DNA of 21,606 bases, taken from contig DSDR01000145.1 of the NCBI GenBank assembly GCA_011048645.1, positions 1 through 21,606 of the forward strand. The letters are read 5' to 3'. The DNA is from Phycisphaerales bacterium. Its GTDB lineage: Bacteria; Planctomycetota; Phycisphaerae; Sedimentisphaerales; Anaerohalosphaeraceae. Position 1 is the first letter of the stretch. Every line of letters starts with the position of its first letter. Under the pieces are notes generated by a model. The model worked only from the letters and a program-made list of their open reading frames with translations, had not been told where the DNA came from and made no database searches. The position numbers and the translations under genes are program-made. Below are positions 10,378 through 16,902 of this stretch, piece after piece.

Positions 10378-11004
10378 ATGATTGAAGTAGCCGTATATAA
10401 TCGAGAAGGCAACCCGGTCGAGTCCCTTCAGGTCGATGAGGCTGTTTTGGGAGGATCGGTGCGGTATCCGCTGCTTAAGCAGGCGATCGTGATGTATCAG
10501 GCCAACAAGCGGCACGGCACGGCGGCGACCAAAGGCCGTTCGCAGGTGGCCGGTTCCACTCGTAAGCTGTATCGGCAAAAGGGCACCGGCAATGCCCGCG
10601 CCGGAACGATTCGTACCCCGGTTCGCGTCGGCGGCGGCGTAACGTTTGCCAAGTGCGCCCGGGATTTCGGCAAAGATATGCCCAAAAAGCAGCGTCGGCT
10701 GGCGCGGGATTCGGCGCTGTTGGCCAAGCTGCAAAGCGGCCGGGTGGTGATTGTTGACGAGCTGTCGTTTGAATCGCCCCGGACCAAGGAATTTGCCCGC
10801 GTGCTGGGCAATCTGAAGATTGATCGGAGCTGTCTGGTTGCCACGCCGCAGTTGGATGTCAATGTGTATAAGTCCGCCCGAAATCTGCCGAAGGTGGATG
10901 TGATGGTGGTCGGCGATCTGAATGCGGGCGTCATTTGCAACAGGCAAAAGGTGCTGTTTACCAAAGAGGCGTTTTTGACGCTGCTGAACCGGGATGAGAA
11001 TTAA
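10378..11004 (+). CDS. rplD: 50S ribosomal protein L4
   Basis: L4 of 208 residues. Its globular part binds 23S rRNA domain I, and its extended loop lines the constriction of the exit tunnel opposite L22. The loop is visible as STRKLYRQKGTGNARAGTIR through VGGG (residues 60-87). In gamma-proteobacteria L4 represses its own operon through the leader of rpsJ; whether that applies here is unknown, but a structured leader is present. The open frame extends back into rplC; the ATG at 10378 is chosen since MIEVAVYNREGNPV matches the family start and GGA lies 7 nt before it. The loop residues altered in some macrolide-resistant strains (KGTGNAR) look wild-type. Confidence 0.97.
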   Translation: MIEVAVYNREGNPVESLQVDEAVLGGSVRYPLLKQAIVMYQANKRHGTAATKGRSQVAGSTRKLYRQKGTGNARAGTIRTPVRVGGGVTFAKCARDFGKDMPKKQRRLARDSALLAKLQSGRVVIVDELSFESPRTKEFARVLGNLKIDRSCLVATPQLDVNVYKSARNLPKVDVMVVGDLNAGVICNRQKVLFTKEAFLTLLNRDEN

Positions 11005-11022
11005 GCAAGGCAGGGCAGACGC

Positions 11023-11301
11023 GTGAATGAATATAATGTGATTATCAGACCGTTGATCACCGAGCAGGGAATGCATTTTGCGAATGTCAAGAATGCGTAT
11101 TCCTTCGAGGTGAATAAAAAGGCCAACAAGGTGCAGATTCGCCATGCGATCGAGCGCCTGTATAACGTAAAGGTAACGGATGTGCGAACGGCCAACGTCA
11201 AAGGCAAACCGCGACGGCGCGGCCGCAGCTTCGGCCGAACGCCGGACTGGAAAAAGGCGGTTGTCGTACTGCATCCGGATTACCGCATTGATCTGTTCTG
11301 A
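11023..11301 (+). CDS. rplW: 50S ribosomal protein L23
   Basis: L23 of 92 residues, located at the exit of the peptide tunnel, where it contacts trigger factor and the signal recognition particle. VIIRPLITEQG near the N-terminus and the segment VNKKANKVQIRHAIERLYNVKVTDVRT are diagnostic. The basic loop KGKPRRRGRSFGRTPDWKKA follows. The start codon is GTG (11023), read as Met; no ATG in frame would preserve the conserved N-terminus. It lies 18 nt after rplD and 30 nt before rplB. Confidence 0.97.
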   Translation: MNEYNVIIRPLITEQGMHFANVKNAYSFEVNKKANKVQIRHAIERLYNVKVTDVRTANVKGKPRRRGRSFGRTPDWKKAVVVLHPDYRIDLF

Positions 11302-11331
11302 TAACGCGCAAATATAAGGTTTAACGAAACG

Positions 11332-12186
11332 ATGGCCATACGAATTTACAAACCGACCAGCAACGGCCGACGAAACGCTTCGGTCATTGATTACAGGGCG
11401 GTACTGACGACGGACAAGCCGGAAAAGACGCTGTGCTTCCGCATTAAGAAAAGCGGCGGACGCAACCATCACGGCCGGACGACGTGTCGGTTTCGCGGCG
11501 GCGGCGCCCGCAAGATTTATCGCGTCATTGATTTTAAGCGGAACAAGGACGGGATACCGGCCAAGGCGCTGACCATTGAATACGATCCGAACCGCAATTG
11601 TTTTATCTCGCTGGTTCAGTATGACGACGGCGAAAAGCGTTATATTCTTGCGCCGGAAGGGCTTAAGGTCGGCCAGCGGGTTGAAAGCGGTTCGAGCGTT
11701 GAGCCGCGGACGGGCAATGCGATGCCGCTGGCGGCGATTCCGGTCGGTGTGGAGGTTCACAATATTGAGATGATTGCCGGTCAGGGCGGCAAGCTGGTTC
11801 GCAGTGCCGGCGGCGTCGCCCGCTTGATGGCCAAAGAAGGCGACTGGGCGACGATTGTGCTGCCCAGCGGCGAAATGCGTATGGTGCGCAAGGAATGCCG
11901 CGCGACGATCGGTCAGCTCAGCAATTCGGATTATCAGAACGTCAAGCTCGGCAAGGCCGGTCGCAAACGCCATATGGGCCGTCGGGGCCATGTGCGCGGC
12001 AAGGCTCAGAACCCCGTCGCTCACCCGATGGGCGGCGGCGAAGGCCGGGCCAACGGCGGTCGCCACCCCTGTTCGCCGACTGGCGTCCTGGCCAAAGGCG
12101 GTAAGACGCGAAATCGCCGTAAGGTCAGCAATCGCCGGATTATTCGCCGACGGAAAAACAACCGCGGCCGGCAACTGGTACTGTAA
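11332..12186 (+). CDS. rplB: 50S ribosomal protein L2
   Basis: L2 of 284 residues, required for subunit association, tRNA binding and peptidyl transfer. The N-terminal OB/SH3-like domains (SGGRNHHGRTTCRFRGGGAR near 41-60; EVHNIEM near 141) and the C-terminal RNA-binding tail (KTRNRRKVSNRRIIRRRK) are all there. The functional loop reads NPVAHPMGGGEGR: His231 matches the essential His229 of E. coli, but the flanking Asp is Ala230 and the next His is Met233. That variant seems typical of planctomycete-like L2 from memory. AAGG lies 12 nt upstream of the ATG, a rather long spacing. It precedes rpsS by 73 nt, a gap that holds a palindromic repeat. Confidence 0.98.
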   Translation: MAIRIYKPTSNGRRNASVIDYRAVLTTDKPEKTLCFRIKKSGGRNHHGRTTCRFRGGGARKIYRVIDFKRNKDGIPAKALTIEYDPNRNCFISLVQYDDGEKRYILAPEGLKVGQRVESGSSVEPRTGNAMPLAAIPVGVEVHNIEMIAGQGGKLVRSAGGVARLMAKEGDWATIVLPSGEMRMVRKECRATIGQLSNSDYQNVKLGKAGRKRHMGRRGHVRGKAQNPVAHPMGGGEGRANGGRHPCSPTGVLAKGGKTRNRRKVSNRRIIRRRKNNRGRQLVL

Positions 12187-12212
12187 GTGCGAAAGAAGAT
12201 AAGCGTTAACTG

Positions 12213-12234
12213 TGTGGAGGCGGCTTGAGCCGCG
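12213..12234 (+). repeat. Palindromic intergenic element, copy 1 (rplB-rpsS gap)
   Basis: TGTGGAGGCGGCTT followed by GAGCCGCG. It contains a perfect 6-bp inverted repeat GCGGCT (12220-12225) / AGCCGC (12228-12233). A near-identical element lies at 17509-17529 in the rplF-rplR gap. Two copies in short gaps of one operon suggest a REP-like dispersed repeat; the 5' TGTGGAG flank is conserved outside the stem. Confidence 0.65.
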
Positions 12235-12259
12235 ATAAACATCTTTTTGAGGACAGTGA

Positions 12260-12529
12260 ATGGGACGTTCGCAAAAAAAAGGACCTTTTGTCAACGAAAA
12301 GCTGTTCATGAAGGTACAGAAACAGATTGATTCAGGTTCTCGCGAACCGATTAAGACCTGGGCGCGGGCCTGTACGATTATCCCGGAATTTGTCGGGTTT
12401 ACCTTCATGGTGCACAACGGCAAAATGTTCCATAAGGTTTTTGTAACAGAAGATATGGTCGGGCACAAGCTGGGTGAATTTTCACTGACGCGGAACTTCC
12501 GAGGTCATTCGGGGGGCAAAAAAGGTTAA
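12260..12529 (+). CDS. rpsS: 30S ribosomal protein S19
   Basis: S19 of 89 residues, in the 30S head where it forms a complex with S13 close to the A- and P-site tRNAs. MGRSQKKGPFVNEKLF, IKTWARACTIIPEFVGFTF, the motif VHNGKMFHKVFVTEDMVGHKLGEF and TRNFRGHSG follow the family pattern from end to end. The common family sequence has ARRSTI where this protein has WARACTI, a mild variation. AGGA (12250-12253) is 6 nt before the ATG. Confidence 0.98.
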   Translation: MGRSQKKGPFVNEKLFMKVQKQIDSGSREPIKTWARACTIIPEFVGFTFMVHNGKMFHKVFVTEDMVGHKLGEFSLTRNFRGHSGGKKG

Positions 12530-12585
12530 GCGGCCGAGTGTGAACGCAGGCCAAGAGGCCGAAAAACACGAATAAGGTTGACATT

Positions 12586-13134
12586 ATGTTGAGCGGAAAA
12601 AAGTTAAATCAGATATGTGAACAGCGAAACATCGGCGACAGGGAGCTGGCCGGGCATCTGGCGCACGGCGGCATGAGCGCCGACGATGCGGCCGGAGCGA
12701 TACGGAACTGGCGTCGTGGGTTGTATAAACCCATTCCGACACGTCGGGACGTCGAACATCTGGCCGAGGCGCTGGGCGTTGAGGCCACGGAGATTTCGGA
12801 ATGGCGCGCCAGTTATCGGTATGCTCCGATGTCGGCGCGAAAGGCGCGGCTCGTAACGGCGATGATTTCCGGTCGGGATGTTCAGGATGCGCTGGATGTG
12901 CTGACGTTTACGCCCAAGCGTGCCGCCGAGGCGATTAAAAAGGTGCTCAGCAGCGCGATCGCCAACGCCGAAGAGCAGGAGGCGGATAAAGACGTGTTGT
13001 TCGTGGCCGAGGCGCGTGTGGATCAGGCCGGTCGTCGGCTGGGAACCAAGGCGTGGCGCGCCAAAGACCGCGGTCGGGCGCATCCGATTCGCAAGGAAGC
13101 CAGTCATATTCATATAACGGTAGCCGAGGTATAA
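12586..13134 (+). CDS. rplV: 50S ribosomal protein L22 with N-terminal helix-turn-helix-like extension
   Basis: 182 residues against about 110-120 for ordinary L22. The L22 core runs from about residue 74 (YRYAPMSARKARLV, FTPKRAAEAIKKVLSSAIANAE, the tunnel hairpin RVDQAGRRLGTKAWRAKDRGRAHPI, then SHIHITV). L22 binds all domains of 23S rRNA and its hairpin lines the exit tunnel. Residues 1-73 are extra. They follow the spacing of Xre/Cro-type helix-turn-helix domains: KLNQICEQRNIGDRELAGHL, a middle with AIRNWRRG, then RRDVEHLAEALGVE. The extension is genuinely in frame: between residue 46 (TTG) and Met82 there is no start codon, and Met82 would remove the first strand of L22. AAGG lies 8 nt before the ATG. 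The function of the extension is unknown; extra rRNA contacts or mRNA binding are possibilities. Confidence 0.93.
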   Translation: MLSGKKLNQICEQRNIGDRELAGHLAHGGMSADDAAGAIRNWRRGLYKPIPTRRDVEHLAEALGVEATEISEWRASYRYAPMSARKARLVTAMISGRDVQDALDVLTFTPKRAAEAIKKVLSSAIANAEEQEADKDVLFVAEARVDQAGRRLGTKAWRAKDRGRAHPIRKEASHIHITVAEV

Positions 13135-13151
13135 CAGGAAACGGGTACAGT

Positions 13152-13949
13152 ATGGGTCAGAAGACATCACCAATCGGGTTTAGAACCGGAATTACGCTGG
13201 GCTGGCAAAGCACATGGTTTGCGCCGAAGGCCAACTACGGCGATTTTTTGGTGGAAGACTATAAGATTCGTCAGTATGTAAACAAGAAATTCAACCAGCA
13301 GCCTCCGTTTGCGGCGGTGTCCCGGGTTGAGATTGCTCGGACACGCAACGAGGTGAAGGTGACGCTTTATACGGCGCGGCCGGGCCTGGTGATCGGCCCG
13401 CGCGGTGCGGAAGTGGATAAACTTCGCGAAGAACTTGAAGACCTGATCGACCGAAAGATCAACGTCAATGTGATTGAGATCAAAGAGCCGTCGCTGGACG
13501 CCCGGCTGGTCGGCGAGAACATCGCCGCTCAACTGAAAAAGCGGGCGTCGTACCGCCGTGTGACCAAGATGGCTTGCGAGCAGGCGATGAACGCCGGCGC
13601 CAAAGGGGTCAAGATTATGGTCAGCGGCCGATTGGGCGGGGCGGAAATCGCCCGCAGCGAAGTCCAGAAGCTGGGCAGTATTCCGCTGCAGACGCTGGAG
13701 GCCAATGTGGATTATGCGATCATCGCGGCGCGGACGACCTACGGGACGATCGGCATTAAAGTATGGATTTATAAAGGTAAATTCGGCGAAGAGATCGTGC
13801 CGGTGCAGCGCAGCGAACGGCGCGGCCGCTCGGAGCGCGGCGAGGGCAAGTCCCGCCGCAGCCGTTCAGGGCGTTCGCGGTCGGAACGCCGCCCCAAGGC
13901 CGCTGGAGCCGAAACGACCCAGGTTCAGGAATCTACCGAGAACAGTTAA
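13152..13949 (+). CDS. rpsC: 30S ribosomal protein S3 with Arg/Ser-rich C-terminal tail
   Basis: S3 of 265 residues, at the mRNA entry channel, where it contributes to mRNA helicase activity. MGQKTSPIGFRTGI is the family N-terminus; the KH domain loop is VIGPRGAEVDKL (80-91) and the C-terminal S3 domain runs through VSGRLGGAEIARSE and TTYGTIGIKVWIYKG. From about residue 220 the protein continues into a low-complexity tail rich in Arg-Ser dipeptides (SRRSRSGRSRSERRPK) ending in an acidic/polar stretch. The open frame reaches back into rplV, but the ATG at 13152 is fixed by the conserved start. GGAA lies about 11 nt upstream. Confidence 0.97.
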   Translation: MGQKTSPIGFRTGITLGWQSTWFAPKANYGDFLVEDYKIRQYVNKKFNQQPPFAAVSRVEIARTRNEVKVTLYTARPGLVIGPRGAEVDKLREELEDLIDRKINVNVIEIKEPSLDARLVGENIAAQLKKRASYRRVTKMACEQAMNAGAKGVKIMVSGRLGGAEIARSEVQKLGSIPLQTLEANVDYAIIAARTTYGTIGIKVWIYKGKFGEEIVPVQRSERRGRSERGEGKSRRSRSGRSRSERRPKAAGAETTQVQESTENS

Positions 13950-13973
13950 CCGGATATGACGAGGAAGTAAGTT

Positions 13974-14396
13974 ATGGCCTTGATGCCGAAACGAGTTAAA
14001 TACCGCAAGCATCAGCGCGGTACGATGAAAGGCAACGCCGGTCGCCGCAATTATGTGGCGTTTGGCGAATACGGCCTTCAGACGCTTGAGCCGCACTGGA
14101 TTACCGGCCGTCAGATTGAAGCCGGGCGTATTGCGGCAACGCACTATCTCAAGCGTGAGGGCAAAGTATATATTCGGATTTTTCCGGATCACTCCTACTC
14201 GGCCAAGCCGCTGGAAACCCGAATGGGTAAGGGCAAAGCGGAAATTGAAGGCTGGGTTGCGGTGGTCAAGCCCGGCACCGTGATGTTTGAAATCGGCGGC
14301 GTGGATGAAGAAGTCGCCAAAGCGGCTTTGCTGCGTGTGGCTCACAAAATGCCCGTGCGCTGTCGTTTTGTAACACGTCGTCATAGTATTGGATAA
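13974..14396 (+). CDS. rplP: 50S ribosomal protein L16
   Basis: L16 of 140 residues, which organises the A-site finger region and contacts aminoacyl-tRNA. MALMPKRVKYRKHQRG, the GRRNYVAFGEYGLQTLEP stretch and KPLETRMGKGKAEIEGWVAVVKPG match the family throughout. Arg83 in RMGKGK corresponds to E. coli Arg81, which is hydroxylated in that species. AGGA (13962-13965) lies 8 nt before the ATG. rpmC begins 11 nt after the stop, with its ribosome-binding site in the gap. Confidence 0.98.
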   Translation: MALMPKRVKYRKHQRGTMKGNAGRRNYVAFGEYGLQTLEPHWITGRQIEAGRIAATHYLKREGKVYIRIFPDHSYSAKPLETRMGKGKAEIEGWVAVVKPGTVMFEIGGVDEEVAKAALLRVAHKMPVRCRFVTRRHSIG

Positions 14397-14407
14397 ACGA
14401 GGACTGT

Positions 14408-14605
14408 ATGAAAGCTGCACAAATACGCGATTTGCGGCCGGATGAGCGGCTGGAGAAGCTGGACGGATTACAGCGGAGGCTGTTTGAGCTGCGCTGCCAG
14501 GCCGTAACGGAAAATCTGGAAAATCGGCACGCAATTCGCGATGTTCGTCGCGATATTGCCCGGATTAAAACGATCATCAGACAAGACCAGTTGAAGGGCC
14601 AGTAA
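14408..14605 (+). CDS. rpmC: 50S ribosomal protein L29
   Basis: L29 of 65 residues, a two-helix protein at the tunnel exit beside L23, part of the docking area for trigger factor and the translocon. The pattern KAAQIRDLRPDERLEKLDGLQRRLFELR followed by NLENRHAIRDVRRDIARIKTII is the family signature. AGGA (14400-14403) sits 4 nt before the ATG. It is only 4 nt from rpsQ, suggesting translational coupling. Residue composition is strongly helical and charged as expected. Confidence 0.97.
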   Translation: MKAAQIRDLRPDERLEKLDGLQRRLFELRCQAVTENLENRHAIRDVRRDIARIKTIIRQDQLKGQ

Positions 14606-14609
14606 AGGC

Positions 14610-14879
14610 ATGGAAACCGAAACCAAGAAAATGCAAAAAACCCGACGCGCCGTGGTGACCAGTAAGCGCGGCGACAAGAGTATTACGGTGCAGATTGATT
14701 ATCTTGTCAAGCACCCGAAATACGGAAAATATATCCGCCGGCGAACGAAGCTGGGCGTGCATGACCCGAAGAATCAGGCGGGCGTGGGCGATATTGTGGA
14801 TATTGCCGAATGCCGTCCAGTCAGCAAGATGATCAGTTGGCGGCTTGTGAATATTGTGAAAAAGGCAGTCATTGAGTAA
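14610..14879 (+). CDS. rpsQ: 30S ribosomal protein S17
   Basis: S17 of 89 residues, a primary 16S rRNA-binding OB-fold protein needed early in 30S assembly. TRRAVVTSKRGDKSITVQIDYLVKHPKYGKYIRRRTKLGVHDPKNQAGVGDIV contains the family core (the SKRGDKSITV, RRTKLGVHDP and VGDIVDIAECRPVSKMISW runs). An AAGG just before the ATG is too close to act, but GAAGGG at 14593-14598 is 11 nt upstream; a later ATG (residue 8) is possible but has no better site. It ends the part of the cluster that belongs to the classical S10 operon. Confidence 0.96.
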   Translation: METETKKMQKTRRAVVTSKRGDKSITVQIDYLVKHPKYGKYIRRRTKLGVHDPKNQAGVGDIVDIAECRPVSKMISWRLVNIVKKAVIE

Positions 14880-14890
14880 AGGGCAGACCA

Positions 14891-15280
14891 TTGATTCAGC
14901 AAGAAAGCATGTTGGAAATTGCCGATAACAGCGGCGTCAAGTTGGCTCAGTGTATTAAGGTGCTGGGCAAGTGCAGTTCCGGCAAGGGCAAATACACCCG
15001 TCCGACGGCGACGGTTGGTGATGTGATCTGTGTGGCGATCAAGAAACATCTGCCCAACTGCCAGTTGGACAAAAAGAAAGTGCACAAGTGCGTGATTATC
15101 CGCACGAAAAGCGCTATCCGCCGGCCTGACGGCAGTTATGTGCGGTTTGACAGCAACGCGGCAGTGTTTATCGATGCTGAGAATAATCCCATCGGGACCC
15201 GCATCTTCGGCGCGGTGGCGCGGGAACTGCGGGAAAAGAACTTTATGAAGATTATCTCACTGGCCGGCGAAGTGGTGTAA
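14891..15280 (+). CDS. rplN: 50S ribosomal protein L14
   Basis: L14 of 129 residues, slightly longer than the usual 122. It lies at the subunit interface and forms bridges to 16S rRNA. The start is TTG at 14891: reading from it gives MIQQESMLEIADNSG, an almost universal L14 opening, and AAGGG lies 7 nt upstream. The end RPDGSYVRFDSNAAVFID plus GTRIFGAVARELREKNFMKIISLA is diagnostic. Several cysteines (Cys42, Cys49, Cys58, Cys68 region) are more than usual for L14. First gene of the classical spc operon, but only 11 nt after rpsQ, so it is likely read through from the S10 genes. Confidence 0.97.
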   Translation: MIQQESMLEIADNSGVKLAQCIKVLGKCSSGKGKYTRPTATVGDVICVAIKKHLPNCQLDKKKVHKCVIIRTKSAIRRPDGSYVRFDSNAAVFIDAENNPIGTRIFGAVARELREKNFMKIISLAGEVV

Positions 15281-15308
15281 GGCGTGAGATGCAATTGAGA
15301 GCATGATT

Positions 15309-15644
15309 ATGGCACGACATATTAAAAAAGGCGATCTGGTCGAGGTGATTTGCGGCGACGACAAGGGGGTAACCGGCAAGGTCATGCGGGTATTGCCCGA
15401 TAAGGGGCGTGTGCTGGTCGAAGGGGTGAATCTGGTGCACAAACACGTGCGTCCGTCGCAGCGGAATCCGCAGGGCGGACGAATTCGTGTGGAACGTCCG
15501 ATTCATATCAGCAATGTGCTGCCGATCAACCCCAAGACCTCGCGCGGCACACGGGTCCGGTTTGTCACGGACGCCAAAGGGGTCAAGAAGCGCATCGCCG
15601 TTGACGGATCGGAGATCGATGTGGTTGTCAAGGCCAAACGGTAA
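15309..15644 (+). CDS. rplX: 50S ribosomal protein L24
   Basis: L24 of about 111 residues, an assembly initiator for the large subunit located near the tunnel exit. The N-terminal KOW motif is visible (KKGDLVEVICGDDKGVTGKVMRVLPDKGRVLVEGVN), then the PSQRNPQGGRIRVERPIHISNVLP stretch that contacts rRNA. Two in-frame ATGs compete: 15303 (MIMARHIKKG) and 15309 (MARHIKKG). I chose 15309 because GAGAG at 15297-15301 then has a 7-nt spacer rather than 1. Confidence 0.95.
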   Translation: MARHIKKGDLVEVICGDDKGVTGKVMRVLPDKGRVLVEGVNLVHKHVRPSQRNPQGGRIRVERPIHISNVLPINPKTSRGTRVRFVTDAKGVKKRIAVDGSEIDVVVKAKR

Positions 15645-15676
15645 TAATTCGGTAAGAGCAGATAAAAGGGTAGTCC

Positions 15677-16222
15677 ATGGCTCGTTTGAAAGATATGTAT
15701 AAAAGCAAGATTGCTCCGGCCCTGCGTGACAAGTATGGGTACACAACGCCGATGGCGATTCCGCATCTGGAAAAGGTTGTGGTTTCGATGGGGCTGGGCA
15801 AGGCCATCCAGGATAAGAAGTTTCTGGAACAGGCGTCCAAAGACCTGACCGTCATTACGGGTCAAAAGCCGATGGTCTGTGCGGCGAAAAAGAGCGTGTC
15901 GAACTTTAAGGTGCGTCAGGGCGACAAGACGGGCCTGAAGGTAACGTTGCGAAAAGATCGAATGTATGAGTTTCTGGATCGTCTGATCAACCTGACGATT
16001 CCCCGTGTCAAGGACTTTCGCGGGCTGAATCCGAAGGGCTTTGACGGTCACGGCAACTATTCGATGGGACTGGATGAACAGAGCGTGTTTCCGGAAATCG
16101 ATTCATCCAAGATCGAGTATCAGCAGGGGATGAATATCACCTTTGTGACCTCGGCGCGAAACGATGACGAAGCGCGTGAGATGCTGCGGCTGTTCGGAAT
16201 GCCGTTTAAGGCGATGGCTTAG
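15677..16222 (+). CDS. rplE: 50S ribosomal protein L5
   Basis: L5 of 181 residues, which binds 5S rRNA in the central protuberance and touches P-site tRNA and S13. Recognised by MARLKDMYKSKIAPAL, IPHLEKVVVSMGLG, the TGQKPMVCAAKKSVSNFKVRQGD segment, the KDFRGLNPKGFDGHGNYSMGLDEQ loop and the end FGMPF. Family length is about 180. AAGGG (15666-15670) is 6 nt before the ATG. It precedes the zinc-type S14 gene by 35 nt. Confidence 0.98.
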   Translation: MARLKDMYKSKIAPALRDKYGYTTPMAIPHLEKVVVSMGLGKAIQDKKFLEQASKDLTVITGQKPMVCAAKKSVSNFKVRQGDKTGLKVTLRKDRMYEFLDRLINLTIPRVKDFRGLNPKGFDGHGNYSMGLDEQSVFPEIDSSKIEYQQGMNITFVTSARNDDEAREMLRLFGMPFKAMA

Positions 16223-16257
16223 GATTCGAAATTTAATACGAGATCGGAGTTGATGAT

Positions 16258-16443
16258 ATGTCCACCAAGGCGCTTGAAAATAAAGCCGAAAAGAAACCGA
16301 AATATCGCAGCCGGGCTTATACGCGCTGCCAGATTTGCGGACGTGCACGGGCGGTTTATCGTAAGTTTAAGGTATGCCGCATTTGCCTTCGCAAGATGGC
16401 CAACGAAGGGTTGATCCCCGGCCTGAAGAAAGCAAGCTGGTAA
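16258..16443 (+). CDS. rpsN: 30S ribosomal protein S14, zinc-binding type
   Basis: Short S14 of 61 residues with an intact zinc ribbon: Cys24, Cys27, Cys40 and Cys43 (CQIC...CRIC), followed by RKMANEGLIPGLKKASW, the standard C-terminal end. It binds 16S rRNA in the 30S head late in assembly. This is the C+ paralogue, as against the longer zinc-free form of about 100 residues used by many proteobacteria. The N-terminus carries a slightly longer Lys-rich stretch than in Bacillus. GGAG (16246-16249) lies 8 nt before the ATG. Confidence 0.97.
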   Translation: MSTKALENKAEKKPKYRSRAYTRCQICGRARAVYRKFKVCRICLRKMANEGLIPGLKKASW

Positions 16444-16503
16444 GCCGAGTGTGCATACGTTACGAAAAACGAGAACCCAACAGGTTACAGTGGAGTACAG
16501 TGG

Positions 16504-16902
16504 ATGAGTTTTAATGATCCGATTGCGGATATGCTGACGCGAATACGCAACGCCGCCCGCGTCAAAAAAGCCCAGGTCAACGTGGCTGCCAGTAAAGTGT
16601 GCGAGGGCGTCGCGGCGGTGCTGAAAGATGAAGGCTATATCCGGGATTACGACCGTATCGACGACGGCAAGCAGGGCCTCCTCCGGATCGCTCTGAAATA
16701 CACGCCGGACGGCGCGTCGGTGATTCACTCGATTGACCGGGTCAGCAAGCCGGGATGTCGGGTTTATAGAGGCAAAGATTCGCTTCCGCAGATGCTGGGC
16801 GGGCTGGGAATCTGTATTGTATCCACAAGTCGAGGAATTATGAGCGATAAGAAATGCCGAGCCGAGAGTGTCGGCGGTGAACTGATTTGCACGGTGAGCT
16901 AA
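16504..16902 (+). CDS. rpsH: 30S ribosomal protein S8
   Basis: S8 of 132 residues, a primary binder of 16S rRNA helix 21 and, in E. coli, the translational repressor of the spc operon. FNDPIADMLTRIRNA at the start and VSTSRGIMSDKKCRAESVGGELIC at the end are the conserved landmarks. GGAG (16492-16495) lies 8 nt before the ATG. That ribosome-binding site sits in a small direct repeat (ACAGTGG at 16487-16493 and 16497-16503). The stop codon abuts the rplF start with no gap. Confidence 0.97.
   Translation: MSFNDPIADMLTRIRNAARVKKAQVNVAASKVCEGVAAVLKDEGYIRDYDRIDDGKQGLLRIALKYTPDGASVIHSIDRVSKPGCRVYRGKDSLPQMLGGLGICIVSTSRGIMSDKKCRAESVGGELICTVS

Noticed and set aside
10267..12468. 733-codon minus-strand open frame across rplC-rpsS
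   Set aside because: It spans several genuine + strand genes and their gaps; no family features, so a codon-bias artefact.
12578..12606. TTGACA before rplV as a -35 box
   Set aside because: No acceptable -10 at 16-18 nt spacing and it would start transcription inside rplV.
13053..13151. Earlier in-frame start for rpsC inside rplV
   Set aside because: It would add residues with no family match; MGQKTSPIGF at 13152 is the conserved S3 start.
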